A DNA stretch of 64,000 bases from Amycolatopsis arida (GCF_900115565.1 NZ_FOWW01000009.1:124001-188000), one strand, 5' to 3'. Counted from the first letter of the stretch, positions 25,681 to 34,166 are shown. Notes: generated from the sequence alone by a model not told the origin. Made by a program: numbers and translations.

Positions 25681-26232
25681 TCAGCCGGTCGCGGCGCGCA
25701 GCAGCCGGAGTTGACCGATCTCGGCGGCGTTCTTCATCAGCTCCGCGTTCACCCAGGCCACCATCTGCGCGACGGTGTGCCCGGAGTCCCGTGGCCAGGG
25801 GAATGGCGCGGGCTCGTCCAGGTCGGCGTCGGTGAGCCGGTTCAGCACCGCCAGCCAGTCGCGCCGCAGCCCACGCAGCCACTCCACGGTCGGCGTGCCC
25901 GGACCTGGCCAGTCGACGTCGGTGCGCTCGCGTGGCACGCGACCCTCGGCGTGGTCGAGGGTGACCGTCCACCACCAGCCCAGGTGCCAGGTGAGCCACC
26001 CAACCGTCGGGACCGGGATGGGATCGGGCTCGCTGTCCGCCCAGTCCGGTACCCACGTCCCGCCGGGGCCCGGACGTACCGTCCAGCACAGCGGCGCGGG
26101 CTCCCAGCGGAAGTCCTCCGGGCGGAGCTCGTTCAGGTGCAGGTCCAGCAGCGACCAGGTCAGGTCGAACTGCCAGCGCAGGAGAGCGCAACGGGACTCG
26201 GGGGGCTCGGGGGACTCAGGGGATACCGGCAC
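25681..26232 (-). CDS. DinB family protein
   Basis: A 183-residue four-helix protein of the DinB/YfiT superfamily. Residues 14-40 read CALLRWQFDLTWSLLDLHL, and the histidines HLGWW (about 85) and HTVAQMVAW (about 160) stand where the metal-binding triad lies. DinB proteins include thiol-dependent transferases that use mycothiol or bacillithiol; in an actinomycete mycothiol is the natural candidate. GTG 26232 is taken as start because a GACGAT box lies six bases before it. The frame stays open to 26457, but that extension has no homology. Confidence 0.82.
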   Translation of the reverse strand: MPVSPESPEPPESRCALLRWQFDLTWSLLDLHLNELRPEDFRWEPAPLCWTVRPGPGGTWVPDWADSEPDPIPVPTVGWLTWHLGWWWTVTLDHAEGRVPRERTDVDWPGPGTPTVEWLRGLRRDWLAVLNRLTDADLDEPAPFPWPRDSGHTVAQMVAWVNAELMKNAAEIGQLRLLRAATG

Positions 26233-26425
26233 GGGCAGATCGTCGCACCCTGCTCGACTACCGGCCAACCCGATTTCCGCGCGGAGGGCGGCTCGTGCTT
26301 TCGGATGCGGCCCGGAGCCCTCCAGCGGGCTTCCTGACCCGCGAGCGAGCCTGGACGCCGCCTTCCCGCCTGAGGAATCCCCTCTTTCGACACCATCCGT
26401 TATAAGGGGCATTATCACGGGTTCG

Positions 26426-26518
26426 TGTTCTGCCATGGTTTCGCTGTATCGCGACACGCGATACCAGTTCCACTATCTCGTGCGCGTAACAAGGTAGGGT
26501 GTTCCACATGGCAGAACA
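26426..26518. repeat. Inverted repeats in the divergent promoter region
   Basis: The 12-mer TGTTCTGCCATG (26426-26437) recurs inverted as CATGGCAGAACA (26507-26518), each spanning an ATG in opposite directions. Between them GTATCGCG-ACA-CGCGATAC (26446-26464) is a perfect 8+8 palindrome. The block is AT-richer than its surroundings and is a probable operator region for the coiled-coil gene. Confidence 0.6.
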
Positions 26519-27656
26519 GCAGGTCACGGCCGAGGACGAGTACCGCGATGCCGGGTCAGCGGCCGGCGACGCGACCCCAGAACCCGAGGGGGAGGCGCTG
26601 TGCGCGCTCGACGGATGCGACAACCCGCTGCCCCCACCCGCGGTGGACGAGCACGGCCGACGCAAGGGCGGGCGACCCTCGACCTACTGCTGCAAGGCCC
26701 ACGCCGACGCCGCCTCCCGGGCCCGCCGCATCGCCCAAGCGGCGGCCGTGGTGGAGCCGCTGGCGGAGCTGCGCCGCGCGGCCGAGCTGTTCGAGCCGGC
26801 CGCCGCGCCCGTGCTCGAGGCGCTGCGGGAGATGTCCAGCCGGCTCGCCGCCGCCGAGCGCGGCGCGCTGGCCCAGGTCCGAGCGGCCGAGCAGCAGGCC
26901 GCGGCCGCGCGGGAGGACGCCGAGGAGGCACGACGCCGGGCCGACCAGGCGGAACGGGCCCGCAACCGGGCACTGGCCAGGGCCCGCGACGACCAGGCGG
27001 CGCGCGCCGAGGCGGACCGCGCCGCCCACCGCGCGCGGGAGGAGGCCGAGCGAGCCACCCGGGAGGCGTGGGCGCAGGTGGCCGAGCACGAGCGGGCCCG
27101 CGGAGCGGCCGAAGCCGCCGGTGCCGCCGCGATCCAGGCCCGTGACGAGCTCACCACCGAGCTCCGCACGCTCCGCGACACCCTCGCCGCGGAGCGGCGG
27201 GCCCACCAGCAACTGGCCGGCGAGCTCGACGCCACCCGCCACGACCTGCGGGAGCTGACCGCCGCGCACGCGCTGCAGGAGGAGCGGCTGGCCACCGCCA
27301 GGGACCGACTGCGGGCGGCCGAGGCCGCGGCCAGAACCGCCGACCAGGACGCCGACCGCGCCCGGCAGGAGACCGCCGAGGCCCGGGCCGCCGCGGCCGC
27401 CGCCCGCGACGACGTGACCACCCTCCGCGCCGAGTTGACCGACCTGCACACCCGGTGGGCCGAGGAGCACACCGAACGGCGGGTGGCCGAGTCCCGCGCG
27501 GCGGCGACCGCCGACGAGCTGGCCCACGCCCGCGTCGAGCTCGACCGCACCCGCCAGGAACTGGCCGACGCCCACACCCGGCTCGACCGCCTCCTCGCCG
27601 TGGGCCCACCCGCGTCAGGCCCGAGCGCGGACGACCCCGACACCACGCCGTCCTGA
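26508..27656 (+). CDS. Zinc-finger plus long coiled-coil protein (KfrA-like), unknown function
   Basis: A 382-residue protein. Residues about 30-70 contain CALDGCDNP and, after a basic GRRKGGRPS stretch, YCCKAHADAASRARR, which together look like a Cys/His zinc finger of the kind found in replication or mobile-element proteins. From about residue 75 to 370 the chain is Ala/Arg/Glu heptads, almost certainly one long coiled coil. The layout recalls plasmid KfrA proteins, which bind their own promoter and form filaments. The ATG at 26508 is seven bases after TAGGGT, a leaderless start. An inverted-repeat region directly upstream fits autoregulation. Confidence 0.7.
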   Translation: MAEQQVTAEDEYRDAGSAAGDATPEPEGEALCALDGCDNPLPPPAVDEHGRRKGGRPSTYCCKAHADAASRARRIAQAAAVVEPLAELRRAAELFEPAAAPVLEALREMSSRLAAAERGALAQVRAAEQQAAAAREDAEEARRRADQAERARNRALARARDDQAARAEADRAAHRAREEAERATREAWAQVAEHERARGAAEAAGAAAIQARDELTTELRTLRDTLAAERRAHQQLAGELDATRHDLRELTAAHALQEERLATARDRLRAAEAAARTADQDADRARQETAEARAAAAAARDDVTTLRAELTDLHTRWAEEHTERRVAESRAAATADELAHARVELDRTRQELADAHTRLDRLLAVGPPASGPSADDPDTTPS

Positions 27657-27780
27657 CGCCACACCGGCCCAGGGCGGGCGTGCGACCACGAGGCGCCGAA
27701 GGACCCCGCTGGCCGGCGGCCGACCTCACGCGGGCCGAGCACCCCTGGACCGGATCGGGATCTGGCTAGGGTGGCTCCCC

Positions 27781-28440
27781 GTGAAGGGGATCGTGACGAG
27801 CGCCGGCGCGCTGGTCCTGACTCTGCTGACATGGGGCGAGGTGGAGCACTGGCGGGCGTCCCGGCGCCGGCTCGGCCCCGCCGCACGGCCGGCCGGGACG
27901 CGTGAGGTCGTCGTGGTGCTCGGGTACCGCAACCGAGGACGCCGGATCAACGCGGTGAACCGGTGGCGCGTCCGTGCGGGGTTGCGATCGTGCGATCGCG
28001 CGGAGACCCGTCTCGTCCTGAGCGGAGGGTCGGTGGATGGTGGGCGGCCCGAAGCGGAGCTGATGGCGGACTACGCCCGCGAGCGACGCGGGTACCGTGG
28101 CCCGCTGCTCGTCGAGACCGAGAGCCGTTCCACCTGGGAGAACGTCAGGAACGTCATCCCGTTGATCGAGGACGCGGACCGCGTCAAGATCGTTTCCCAC
28201 TCCCTGCACGCCGAGAAGGCCCGCGCCTACCTGTGGCGACAGCGCCCCGACCTGGGAGCCCGCCTGGTCCGAGCACGGGACTACCGCCCCGGAGAGTGGC
28301 TCGTGGCCAAGCCGGCCCTCGCGCTGCTCGGCCGACGAAACCTGCGCTGCGCTGACCAGGCTCGATCGTCACCGTCCCAGCCCACCGCTCGACCACCCCT
28401 GACCGGCGCTCGGGCCGCTGGCGACGAGAATGACCGGTGA
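27781..28440 (+). CDS. YdcF/DUF218 (ElyC/SanA-like) family protein
   Basis: A 219-residue protein. A hydrophobic N-terminal segment (about 6-20) could anchor it to the membrane; residues about 40-185 form the DUF218 domain, with VVVLGYRNRGRRINAVNRWR, LVLSGGSV and ETESRSTWENV motifs. Family members affect cell-envelope precursor turnover in proteobacteria, but the actinobacterial role is unknown. GTG 27781 is eight bases after TAGGGT, so probably leaderless. The last 30 residues are low-complexity. Confidence 0.82.
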   Translation: MKGIVTSAGALVLTLLTWGEVEHWRASRRRLGPAARPAGTREVVVVLGYRNRGRRINAVNRWRVRAGLRSCDRAETRLVLSGGSVDGGRPEAELMADYARERRGYRGPLLVETESRSTWENVRNVIPLIEDADRVKIVSHSLHAEKARAYLWRQRPDLGARLVRARDYRPGEWLVAKPALALLGRRNLRCADQARSSPSQPTARPPLTGARAAGDENDR

Positions 28441-28467
28441 TCACCACGACCCGAGAGGTGTGGGCCC

Positions 28468-28800
28468 GTGCTCGTCGTCCGTTCGATCGCGTTGTTCGTG
28501 CTCGCCGCGCTCGCCGAGATCGGCGGCGCGTGGCTGGTGTGGCAGGGGGTGCGGGAGCACCGCGGGTGGATCTGGATCGGGGCCGGCGTGATCGCCCTCG
28601 GCCTGTACGGGTTCGTCGCGACCGCCCAACCCGACCCGCACTTCGGTCGCGTCCTGGCCGCATACGGTGGGGTCTTCGTCGCCGGGTCACTGGCCTGGGG
28701 CATGGTCGCCGACGGCTACCGGCCCGACCGGTTCGACCTCCTCGGCGCGCTGATCTGCCTGGTCGGGGTCGGCGTCATCATGTACGCCCCACGAGGCTGA
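28468..28800 (+). CDS. YnfA family small membrane protein
   Basis: A 110-residue protein with four membrane helices, of the UPF0060/YnfA family. The signature [21 protein letters not shown] (residues about 14-33, split by a turn) and [14 protein letters not shown] are clear. YnfA is related to small multidrug resistance transporters and probably works as a dimer. Start is GTG at 28468 with GAGAGGTG upstream. A strong terminator follows immediately. Confidence 0.9.
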   Translation: MLVVRSIALFVLAALAEIGGAWLVWQGVREHRGWIWIGAGVIALGLYGFVATAQPDPHFGRVLAAYGGVFVAGSLAWGMVADGYRPDRFDLLGALICLVGVGVIMYAPRG

Positions 28801-28806
28801 CCGGCC

Positions 28807-28850
28807 CCACCTACCGGCCCGCCCGGGCGAGGCGGCGGGCCGGTAGGTGG
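28807..28850 (+). terminator. Hairpin terminator after ynfA
   Basis: Seventeen perfect base pairs, 28807-28823 with 28834-28850, ten-base loop, seven bases after the YnfA stop. Too long and perfect to be chance; no U-tract. Confidence 0.85.
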
Positions 28851-29159
28851 CCAATCTGGCCCACCGTAGCCGGGTGTTCTTCGGCAACCGGGTGGCCGGC
28901 CCCGCCGTCACCACCTGGACCCCCGCGCACACCTACCTGCACTGGGCCAACCTGATGGCCCCGGACTGTGCCCTGGTGGACTGGGAAGGGTGGGGACTGG
29001 CGCCGGGGGTTCGACGCCGCCACCCTCTACCTGCACACCCTGCTCGTCGGCGAGCTGGCCGACCGTGTGCAACGCAGCGAGCAGGACACGACCGCGGTGC
29101 GCGTGCTGGCCGGCGGCGCCGACCGCGACGTCGACCAGATCCGCGGCGAGATCGGTCCC
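28847..29159 (+). pseudogene. Fragment of an aminoglycoside phosphotransferase-like kinase
   Basis: The first frame reads SRVFFGNRVAG, then TPAHTYLHWANLMAPD and LVDWEGWGLAPG, the catalytic HxDxxxxN-like and DWE motifs of a phosphotransferase-family kinase in which the catalytic Asp is replaced (YLHWAN). The frame shifts at the run of five G at 29005-29009 and continues as GFDAATLYLHTLLVGELADRV. The N-terminal lobe is absent and the end runs into the opposite-strand YdeI remnant. It is a broken remnant. Confidence 0.7.
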
Positions 29160-29179
29160 TCGCGCCGGATCAGCGCGCG

Positions 29180-29602
29180 GGCGGTGCGGGGGCCAGCGCC
29201 CGGTCCGCTTGGCCAGGTCGATCTGGGCTGGCCGGCGGGGCGCATGAGGCCCGCGGCGATGAGTTTCTCGGCGCGGGCGCGGTTGACCTGGCTCCAGTTG
29301 CTGCGTGGGCGGCGTGGAGTGAAGCGGAGGTAGAAGCTCTCGGCGTCGCGCTTTCTGGCGTGGCTGTCGATCCAGCCGAAGCACAGGGCCTGCTCGACGG
29401 CCTCGGGGACGAGGATGCTCGGAGTGGGACTGCGCTTGTGGTAGGTGATCAGCCATACGGCGCGCTGCAAGGCGGCGTGCTCGTCGAGCCAGACGCACCA
29501 GTCGGCCGCGGTCCGCGCGTGGAGGGTGGGTTCGCCGTTCATCGCTGCTGCCCCAGGATCTCGACGAACAGCTGGATTCTCGGTGGCCACCAAGTCGCGC
29601 AT
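29180..29602 (-). pseudogene. YdeI/OmpD-associated family protein, truncated and frameshifted
   Basis: From ATG 29602 (after AAAGGTG) the frame gives TLHARTAADWCVWLDEHA, then VEQALCFGWIDSHARKRD and FTPRRPRSNWSQVNRARAEKL, the core of the YdeI family. At about 29228 the frame changes, and the other frame continues with AQIDLAKRTGRW before homology ends. The usual C-terminal helix (YdeI ends with DAM...) is missing; the sequence beyond belongs to the phosphotransferase remnant. The two fragments probably met in a deletion. Confidence 0.75.
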
Positions 29603-29657
29603 GACGAGCACCTTTCGTGTCACGGCCGGGTCACCCGTATGACGAGCGGGGCCGCGA

Positions 29658-30446
29658 TCACTCATCGGCGCCGGTGAACCCGCCCGCGTAGTGCACGTCG
29701 AGCCCGCTCGCGCCGGGCGCCAGCTCCGGGCGCAACACGAGGTCGTCGTCGTAGTCGCCGCCGTTCTGCGTGCGGTAGGGGAGCGGGGCGTCCCGGTCGA
29801 GCCCCGCGACCCGCCGCCGCACCAGTGCGGCCGCGGCGGCGTGTTCGTGTGGCCCGACCCGGTCGGCGCCGTACACCGCCACCGGCGGCAACACCGACAT
29901 CCCGGCGTACCACAGCGTTCCGTGCAGCAACGGGAACAGCACCAGGTCCAGCTGTCCGTTGATGCCCCGGGGCCCGAGTGCCGGCTCCCGGCTTCCGGCG
30001 GTGACGAGCACCAGCGCCCGCTTGCCGGCCAGCCGCCCCTGCCCGTAGCGCAACGTCCGGCCGGGCCGCTGGGGGTCGGTGACCCCGTAGGCGTAGCCCT
30101 TGACGAACACGCGGTCGAACCAGCCCTTCAGGATGGCCGGCATCCCGTACCACCAGAGCGGGAACTGCAGCACCACCGCGTCCGCCCAGTCGATCTTGTC
30201 GTGCTCGGCCCTGATGTCCGCGCCGAGCGTGCCGTCGGCGTACGCCCGGCGAGACGCGGCGCTGAGCGTGTCCCCGCTCGCATCCCCGAGGTCGTCCCGG
30301 TCCAGCGTGGCCTTCCACTTCATCGCGTACAGGTCGGAAACCCGGGTCCGGTGGCCGGCGGAGGCGAGGGCAGCCAGCCCCTCGTCCCGCAGCACCCCGC
30401 TCAGCGACCCCTGATCCGGATGGGCGAACACCCACAACACGTTCAC
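29658..30446 (-). CDS. NAD(P)H-dependent oxidoreductase, flavodoxin-like fold (MdaB/KefF type)
   Basis: A 262-residue FMN/FAD reductase of the flavodoxin_2 family. The N-terminus VNVLWVFAHPDQGSLSG is the phosphate-binding loop; residues about 80-115 hold DAVVLQFPLWWYGMPAILKG, the family signature. It probably reduces quinones by two-electron transfer with NAD(P)H. Start is GTG 30446 after GGAAGGGACGG. A 14-bp hairpin at 30574-30611 separates it from the small gene upstream on the same strand. Confidence 0.9.
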   Translation of the reverse strand: MNVLWVFAHPDQGSLSGVLRDEGLAALASAGHRTRVSDLYAMKWKATLDRDDLGDASGDTLSAASRRAYADGTLGADIRAEHDKIDWADAVVLQFPLWWYGMPAILKGWFDRVFVKGYAYGVTDPQRPGRTLRYGQGRLAGKRALVLVTAGSREPALGPRGINGQLDLVLFPLLHGTLWYAGMSVLPPVAVYGADRVGPHEHAAAAALVRRRVAGLDRDAPLPYRTQNGGDYDDDLVLRPELAPGASGLDVHYAGGFTGADE

Positions 30447-30573
30447 GCGAGAACCGTCCCTTCCCCCACGTCGTGGCGAACCTGACCACACCAGCCTCGC
30501 CGGAGCGGCGGCCCGCCACGAGTGGCCCGCGGGACAACTCACGCAAGGATCGGGCCACGCAGGGAGGAGGCTC

Positions 30574-30611
30574 GCCGGGGGCACCGGGGCCGCGGCTCCG
30601 GTGCCCCCGGC
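30574..30611 (-). terminator. Hairpin terminator downstream of small Cys-rich gene
   Basis: Fourteen perfect pairs, GCCGGGGGCACCGG (30574-30587) with its complement at 30598-30611, ten-base loop. It lies after the stop of the minus-strand gene at 30726. Confidence 0.8.
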
Positions 30612-30725
30612 AGCACGGGGAGGTGAACTCGCGCCATCACCTCACCGGGTGGCCGCACCTCCGATCTCGCGTCGTACGGTAATCACATTCCCGCTCGTTT
30701 TACCCGCTGATTACCGAATGGCGGA

Positions 30726-30941
30726 TCAGCGAATGTAATACGACGCGATCCGTACACACGCGGGCCGGTTGGGACACCAGGACACCGAGAACCCACTGGG
30801 CTCGCAGCGCCGGTTGCAGCGAATGCACCGGTCCGGCGGGGGACAGGTGGTGAGCACGACCTTCGCCCTGGTCCGCACCCGCCGCGCCGCCACCTCCGCG
30901 CTCTTGTCGATCACCCTGTTGACGGAGCCGAGAAGACTCAT
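30726..30941 (-). CDS. Small Cys-rich protein, 71 aa, unknown
   Basis: From ATG 30941 (GGGAG nine bases upstream) a 71-residue basic protein opens MSLLGSVNRVIDKSAEVAARR and then carries six cysteines as CPPPDRC, CNRRC, CPNRPAC before ending IASYYIR. The N-terminal half looks like an amphipathic helix. The three cysteine pairs suggest a zinc site or disulfides. No family is recognised. A terminator just downstream and an AT-rich flank support it as a real transcription unit. Confidence 0.55.
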   Translation of the reverse strand: MSLLGSVNRVIDKSAEVAARRVRTRAKVVLTTCPPPDRCIRCNRRCEPSGFSVSWCPNRPACVRIASYYIR

Positions 30942-31144
30942 GACACACGCTCCCGGAGTTCGTCCGCGACTGTTTCGGGATAACCACGCCGCCCAGCACA
31001 CGGCGCCGAGACAAGGATAAATTCCACCATTCCCGACACGAGTCACGAAAACGGGGGATTTTGTGCCGCCCGAAAGACGGTCGGCGCACCGGACCGTGCG
31101 TGAACCCGCAGCGAACCGTGCGCGCCGGTCGGCACGGTGGCGAC

Positions 31145-32041
31145 ATGACCGACTCCGACAGGACACCGGTGACCGTGCTCGGCCTCGGCGCGATGGGCAC
31201 GGCGCTGGCCGAGGCACTCCTCGCCGCCGGGCACCCCACCACCGTGTGGAACCGCACCAGGCACAAGGCCGAGCCGCTGGTCGCCAGGGGAGCGCGGCCC
31301 GCCACCGACGTCGCCGACGCGATCGCGGCGAGCCGGCTGGTGATCGTCTGCCTGCTCGACCACGCCTCCGTCCACGCCACCCTCGACGGGCACGCCGAAC
31401 GAGTGCGGGGCCGCGCCCTGGTCAACCTCACCAGCGGAACCCCAGCACAAGCCGAGGAGCTGGCCGCGTGGGCGGCCGCCCACGGCGCCGACCATCTCGA
31501 CGGCGGCATCATGGCCGTGCCGACGATGATCGGCTCCCGGGAGGCCTTCGTGCTGTACAGCGGCTCCCGGCACGCGTTCCAGGACCACCGCGCCGTGCTG
31601 GAGGTCCTGGCCGAGACCCACTACCTCGGCGAGGAGCCCGGGCGCGCCGCGGTGCACGACGTGGCGCTGCTCAGCGGCATGTACGGGATGTTCATGGGCG
31701 TGCTCCAGTCGTTCGCCGTGATCCGCACCGAGGGCGTTCCCGCGACCACGTTCGCCCCGCTGCTCGGCCGCTGGCTGTCCGCCATGGCCGGGTTCGTCGA
31801 TGGCGCCGCCAGGCAAATCGACGAGGGCGACTACACCCTCGACGTGTCGTCCAGCCTCGCGATGCAGGCCGGCGCCTTCGCCGAGCTCCTCCACGCCACC
31901 GAGGAGCGGGGGATCAGCACCCGGCTGCTCGCCCCGCTGGGGCGCCTGCTGGACCGGCGGGTCGCCGACGGCCACGGCGACGAGGACATCACCGGCGTCC
32001 TCGAACTGCTCACCCTCGACCACCGGAAGGACCCTTCGTGA
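31145..32041 (+). CDS. Imine reductase-like NAD(P)-dependent oxidoreductase (first of a pair)
   Basis: A 298-residue protein of the 6PGDH/beta-hydroxyacid dehydrogenase superfamily. The Rossmann site is VTVLGLGAMGTALAEALL (residues 9-26), NRT at 36-38 sets NADPH preference, and GGIMAVPTMIG lies at 120-130. In place of the catalytic Lys of hydroxyacid dehydrogenases the helix reads HDVALLSGMYG (Asp172, Tyr180), the pattern of imine reductases. Such enzymes reduce cyclic or linear imines to amines. A similar gene overlaps its end. It may belong to a natural-product or detoxification step. Confidence 0.88.
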   Translation: MTDSDRTPVTVLGLGAMGTALAEALLAAGHPTTVWNRTRHKAEPLVARGARPATDVADAIAASRLVIVCLLDHASVHATLDGHAERVRGRALVNLTSGTPAQAEELAAWAAAHGADHLDGGIMAVPTMIGSREAFVLYSGSRHAFQDHRAVLEVLAETHYLGEEPGRAAVHDVALLSGMYGMFMGVLQSFAVIRTEGVPATTFAPLLGRWLSAMAGFVDGAARQIDEGDYTLDVSSSLAMQAGAFAELLHATEERGISTRLLAPLGRLLDRRVADGHGDEDITGVLELLTLDHRKDPS

Positions 32042-32931
32042 ACGCACCATCAGCGGACCGGCAGGACCGCACACCCGTGACCGTGATCGGCCTCGGCCCG
32101 ATGGGCCAGGCGATGGTCCGCACCTTCCTGGACCACGGCCACCCCACCACGGTCTGGAACCGGAGCGCCGGCCGCGCCGACGACGTCGTCGCCAGGGGAG
32201 CGGTGCGCGCCCCGACCGTGGCGGACGCGCTCGCGGCGAACGAACTGGTGGTCCTCAGCCTGACCGACTACCAGGCCATGTACGACATCCTCGGCACCGC
32301 CGAGCGATCGCTCGGCGGACGGGTGATCGTGAACCTGAGCTCCGACACTCCGGAACGCAGCCGCACGGCGGCGCGCTGGTTGGCCGAGCGCGGCGCCCGG
32401 CTCGTGGTTGGCGGCGTCATGGTGCCGGCCGAGCTCGTCGGCACGGAGCAGGCGTACGTGTTCTACAGCGGGCCGCGGGCGGACTTCGCGACCCACGAGC
32501 CGGTGCTCCGGCTGGTCGGCCGACCCGATTACCTCGGTGAGGACCACGGCCTGGCGCAGCTGTTCTACCAGGCCCAGCTGGACATCTTCCTGACCGTGCT
32601 GTCGGCGTACCTGCACGCCACCGCGCTGGTTGGGTCGGCGGGGGTCGACGCGGCGCGCTTCCTGCCGTACGCGAAGGAGAACGTCGACACCCTCTCCTAC
32701 TTTCTCGACGAGGCCGCGCGGGCGATCGGCGAGGGGAAGTACCCAGGCGACGAAGCCACGGTGCGGATGATGGGCGCGACCGCGGACCACATCCTGGAAA
32801 CCAGCCGGGACGCCGGCATCGATCTCGACCTGCCCGCCGCGGTGAAGGCGCACTACGACCGCGCGATCGCCGCCGGGCACGGCACCGACGGGTGGCCCAG
32901 CCTGTTCGAGGTGATCACCCGCCGCGAGTGA
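32038..32931 (+). CDS. Imine reductase-like NAD(P)-dependent oxidoreductase (second of a pair)
   Basis: A 297-residue paralogue of the preceding gene, opening with VTVIGLGPMGQAMVRTFLDHG and sharing TTVWNR and the VGGVMVPAELVG block. The catalytic helix reads LAQLFYQAQLDIF, different from its neighbour's, so the two probably have different substrates or form a heterodimer (imine reductases are domain-swapped dimers). GTG 32038 overlaps the upstream stop (GTGA) after GGAAGGA. A terminator follows the stop. Confidence 0.87.
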   Translation: MNAPSADRQDRTPVTVIGLGPMGQAMVRTFLDHGHPTTVWNRSAGRADDVVARGAVRAPTVADALAANELVVLSLTDYQAMYDILGTAERSLGGRVIVNLSSDTPERSRTAARWLAERGARLVVGGVMVPAELVGTEQAYVFYSGPRADFATHEPVLRLVGRPDYLGEDHGLAQLFYQAQLDIFLTVLSAYLHATALVGSAGVDAARFLPYAKENVDTLSYFLDEAARAIGEGKYPGDEATVRMMGATADHILETSRDAGIDLDLPAAVKAHYDRAIAAGHGTDGWPSLFEVITRRE

Positions 32932-32940
32932 CCCGGATCG

Positions 32941-32979
32941 CGCCGGCCGTCGCACGAGAGCTGGGGGTGACGGCCGGCG
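32941..32979 (+). terminator. Hairpin terminator after imine reductase pair
   Basis: CGCCGGCCGTC (32941-32951) pairs with GACGGCCGGCG (32969-32979) over a 17-base loop, nine bases after the stop codon. Confidence 0.7.
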
Positions 32980-33028
32980 CGCTCGGCTACGCTGCGGGGG
33001 ACACCCGACCGACAGGGGACTGGGGAAC

Positions 33029-33619
33029 ATGCGCACGCTGACCTACTTCGTCGCCACGACGATCGACGGGTTCATCGCCGACCCGGCCGGGAACAACCCG
33101 GCCGAGCCCGGCGGGATCATGGGCGACGGGGGAGACCACATCGACGCGATCGTGGCCGAATACCCGGAGATCCTGCCGACACCGGCCCGCGAGGCGCTGG
33201 GCGTCACCGCGGAGAACCGGCTGTTCGACACCGTCCTGGAGGGGCGCGGGTCGTACGAGATCGGCCTGCGGGCCGGGATCACCAACGCCTACCGGCACCT
33301 GCGGCACATCGTCTTCTCCAGAACGATCGCCGAGAGTCCGGACCCGACGGTGGAGATCACCTCCGACGACCCGCTGTCCAGGGTCAAGGAGCTCAAGCAG
33401 GAGGACGGCGGTGGCATCTGGCTGGTCGGCGGCGGGCGGCTCGCCCAGGCGCTGCGGCCGGAGATCGACCAGCTGATCGTCAAGCTCAACCCGGTAGCGA
33501 TCGGCTCGGGCATCCCGCTGTTCGGCGGCGAGTTCCGGCCGCAGAAGTACCGGCTCACCGCGACCCGCGTGTTCGACAGCGGCGTGGTCTTCCTGACCTA
33601 CGTCAGGGCACCGGGCTGA
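33029..33619 (+). CDS. Dihydrofolate reductase family (RibD C-terminal-like) protein
   Basis: A 196-residue RibD_C/DHFR-fold protein. N-terminus MRTLTYFVATTIDGFIADPAG holds the substrate loop; GGGIWLVGGGRLAQAL (about residues 132-147) is the NADPH-binding glycine loop; PVAIGSGIPLFGG follows. Homologues are generic pteridine/flavin-precursor-type reductases with unknown substrates; housekeeping folA is usually shorter. AGGGGACTGGGG precedes the ATG. It stands alone between a terminator and the PPOX gene. Confidence 0.88.
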   Translation: MRTLTYFVATTIDGFIADPAGNNPAEPGGIMGDGGDHIDAIVAEYPEILPTPAREALGVTAENRLFDTVLEGRGSYEIGLRAGITNAYRHLRHIVFSRTIAESPDPTVEITSDDPLSRVKELKQEDGGGIWLVGGGRLAQALRPEIDQLIVKLNPVAIGSGIPLFGGEFRPQKYRLTATRVFDSGVVFLTYVRAPG

Positions 33620-33675
33620 CGTCGAGCCGATCAGGGCGTCTGTTCTTGTCAGACCCGATCGGTAGCGTCAGGCGC

Positions 33676-34101
33676 ATGGCGCTGTCGGTAGAAGAACGCG
33701 AACGTTTCCTCGCAGAACCCCATATCGGTGCGCTCTCGGTGGTCGAGCGGCCGGAGCGGGGGCCGCTGACGGTCCCCATCTGGTACCAGTACACGCCGGG
33801 CGGTGAGCTGTGGGTGAACACCCCCGCGGGCTCACGGAAGGCACGGGCGATCGACGCGACCGGCCGGTTCAGCCTCACGGTGCAGCGGACCGAGCCGACG
33901 GTCCGCTACGTGTCGGTGGAGGGGCCGGTGGTCAGGACCGCGCCGGGGAGCCACGAGCGGTCGTGGGAGATGACCGCACGGTACCTGCCGCCCGAGAAGG
34001 TGGCCGACTTCGTGGAGTACGAACGGACTCAGCTCGGCGAACACGTCGTGATCTACATGCGACCGGAACACTGGCTGTCCGCCGATTTCGGTCCGACCTG
34101 A
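33676..34101 (+). CDS. Pyridoxamine 5'-phosphate oxidase family (FMN/F420-binding split barrel)
   Basis: A 141-residue split-barrel protein opening MALSVEERERFLAEPHIGAL, with IWYQYTPGGELWVNTPAG (about 35-52) as the flavin-binding strand region. Members bind FMN, F420, biliverdin or haem, and in actinobacteria many are F420-dependent reductases. ATG 33676 is seven bases after a TAGCGT box (33663-33668), a leaderless start, and is preferred to ATG 33646. A strong bidirectional terminator follows. Confidence 0.87.
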   Translation: MALSVEERERFLAEPHIGALSVVERPERGPLTVPIWYQYTPGGELWVNTPAGSRKARAIDATGRFSLTVQRTEPTVRYVSVEGPVVRTAPGSHERSWEMTARYLPPEKVADFVEYERTQLGEHVVIYMRPEHWLSADFGPT

Positions 34102-34119
34102 CAGGGCCCGTCACTCATC

Positions 34120-34166
34120 TGGTGCGGGGTCCCTCGCCGACCGCGGCGGCGAGGGACCCCGCACCA
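34120..34166. terminator. Strong hairpin terminator, probably bidirectional
   Basis: Twenty base pairs (34120-34139 with 34147-34166) and a seven-base loop, 18 bases after the PPOX stop. The minus-strand UvrA-like gene ends about 140 bases further on, so the hairpin may serve both transcripts. TTGACA at 34171-34176 just beyond it has no obvious partner -10. Confidence 0.85.

Noticed and set aside
25681-26436. Longer DinB start at 26436 or 26457
   Set aside because: The extra N-terminus has no homology, while a GACGAT box fits GTG 26232; the longer form remains possible.
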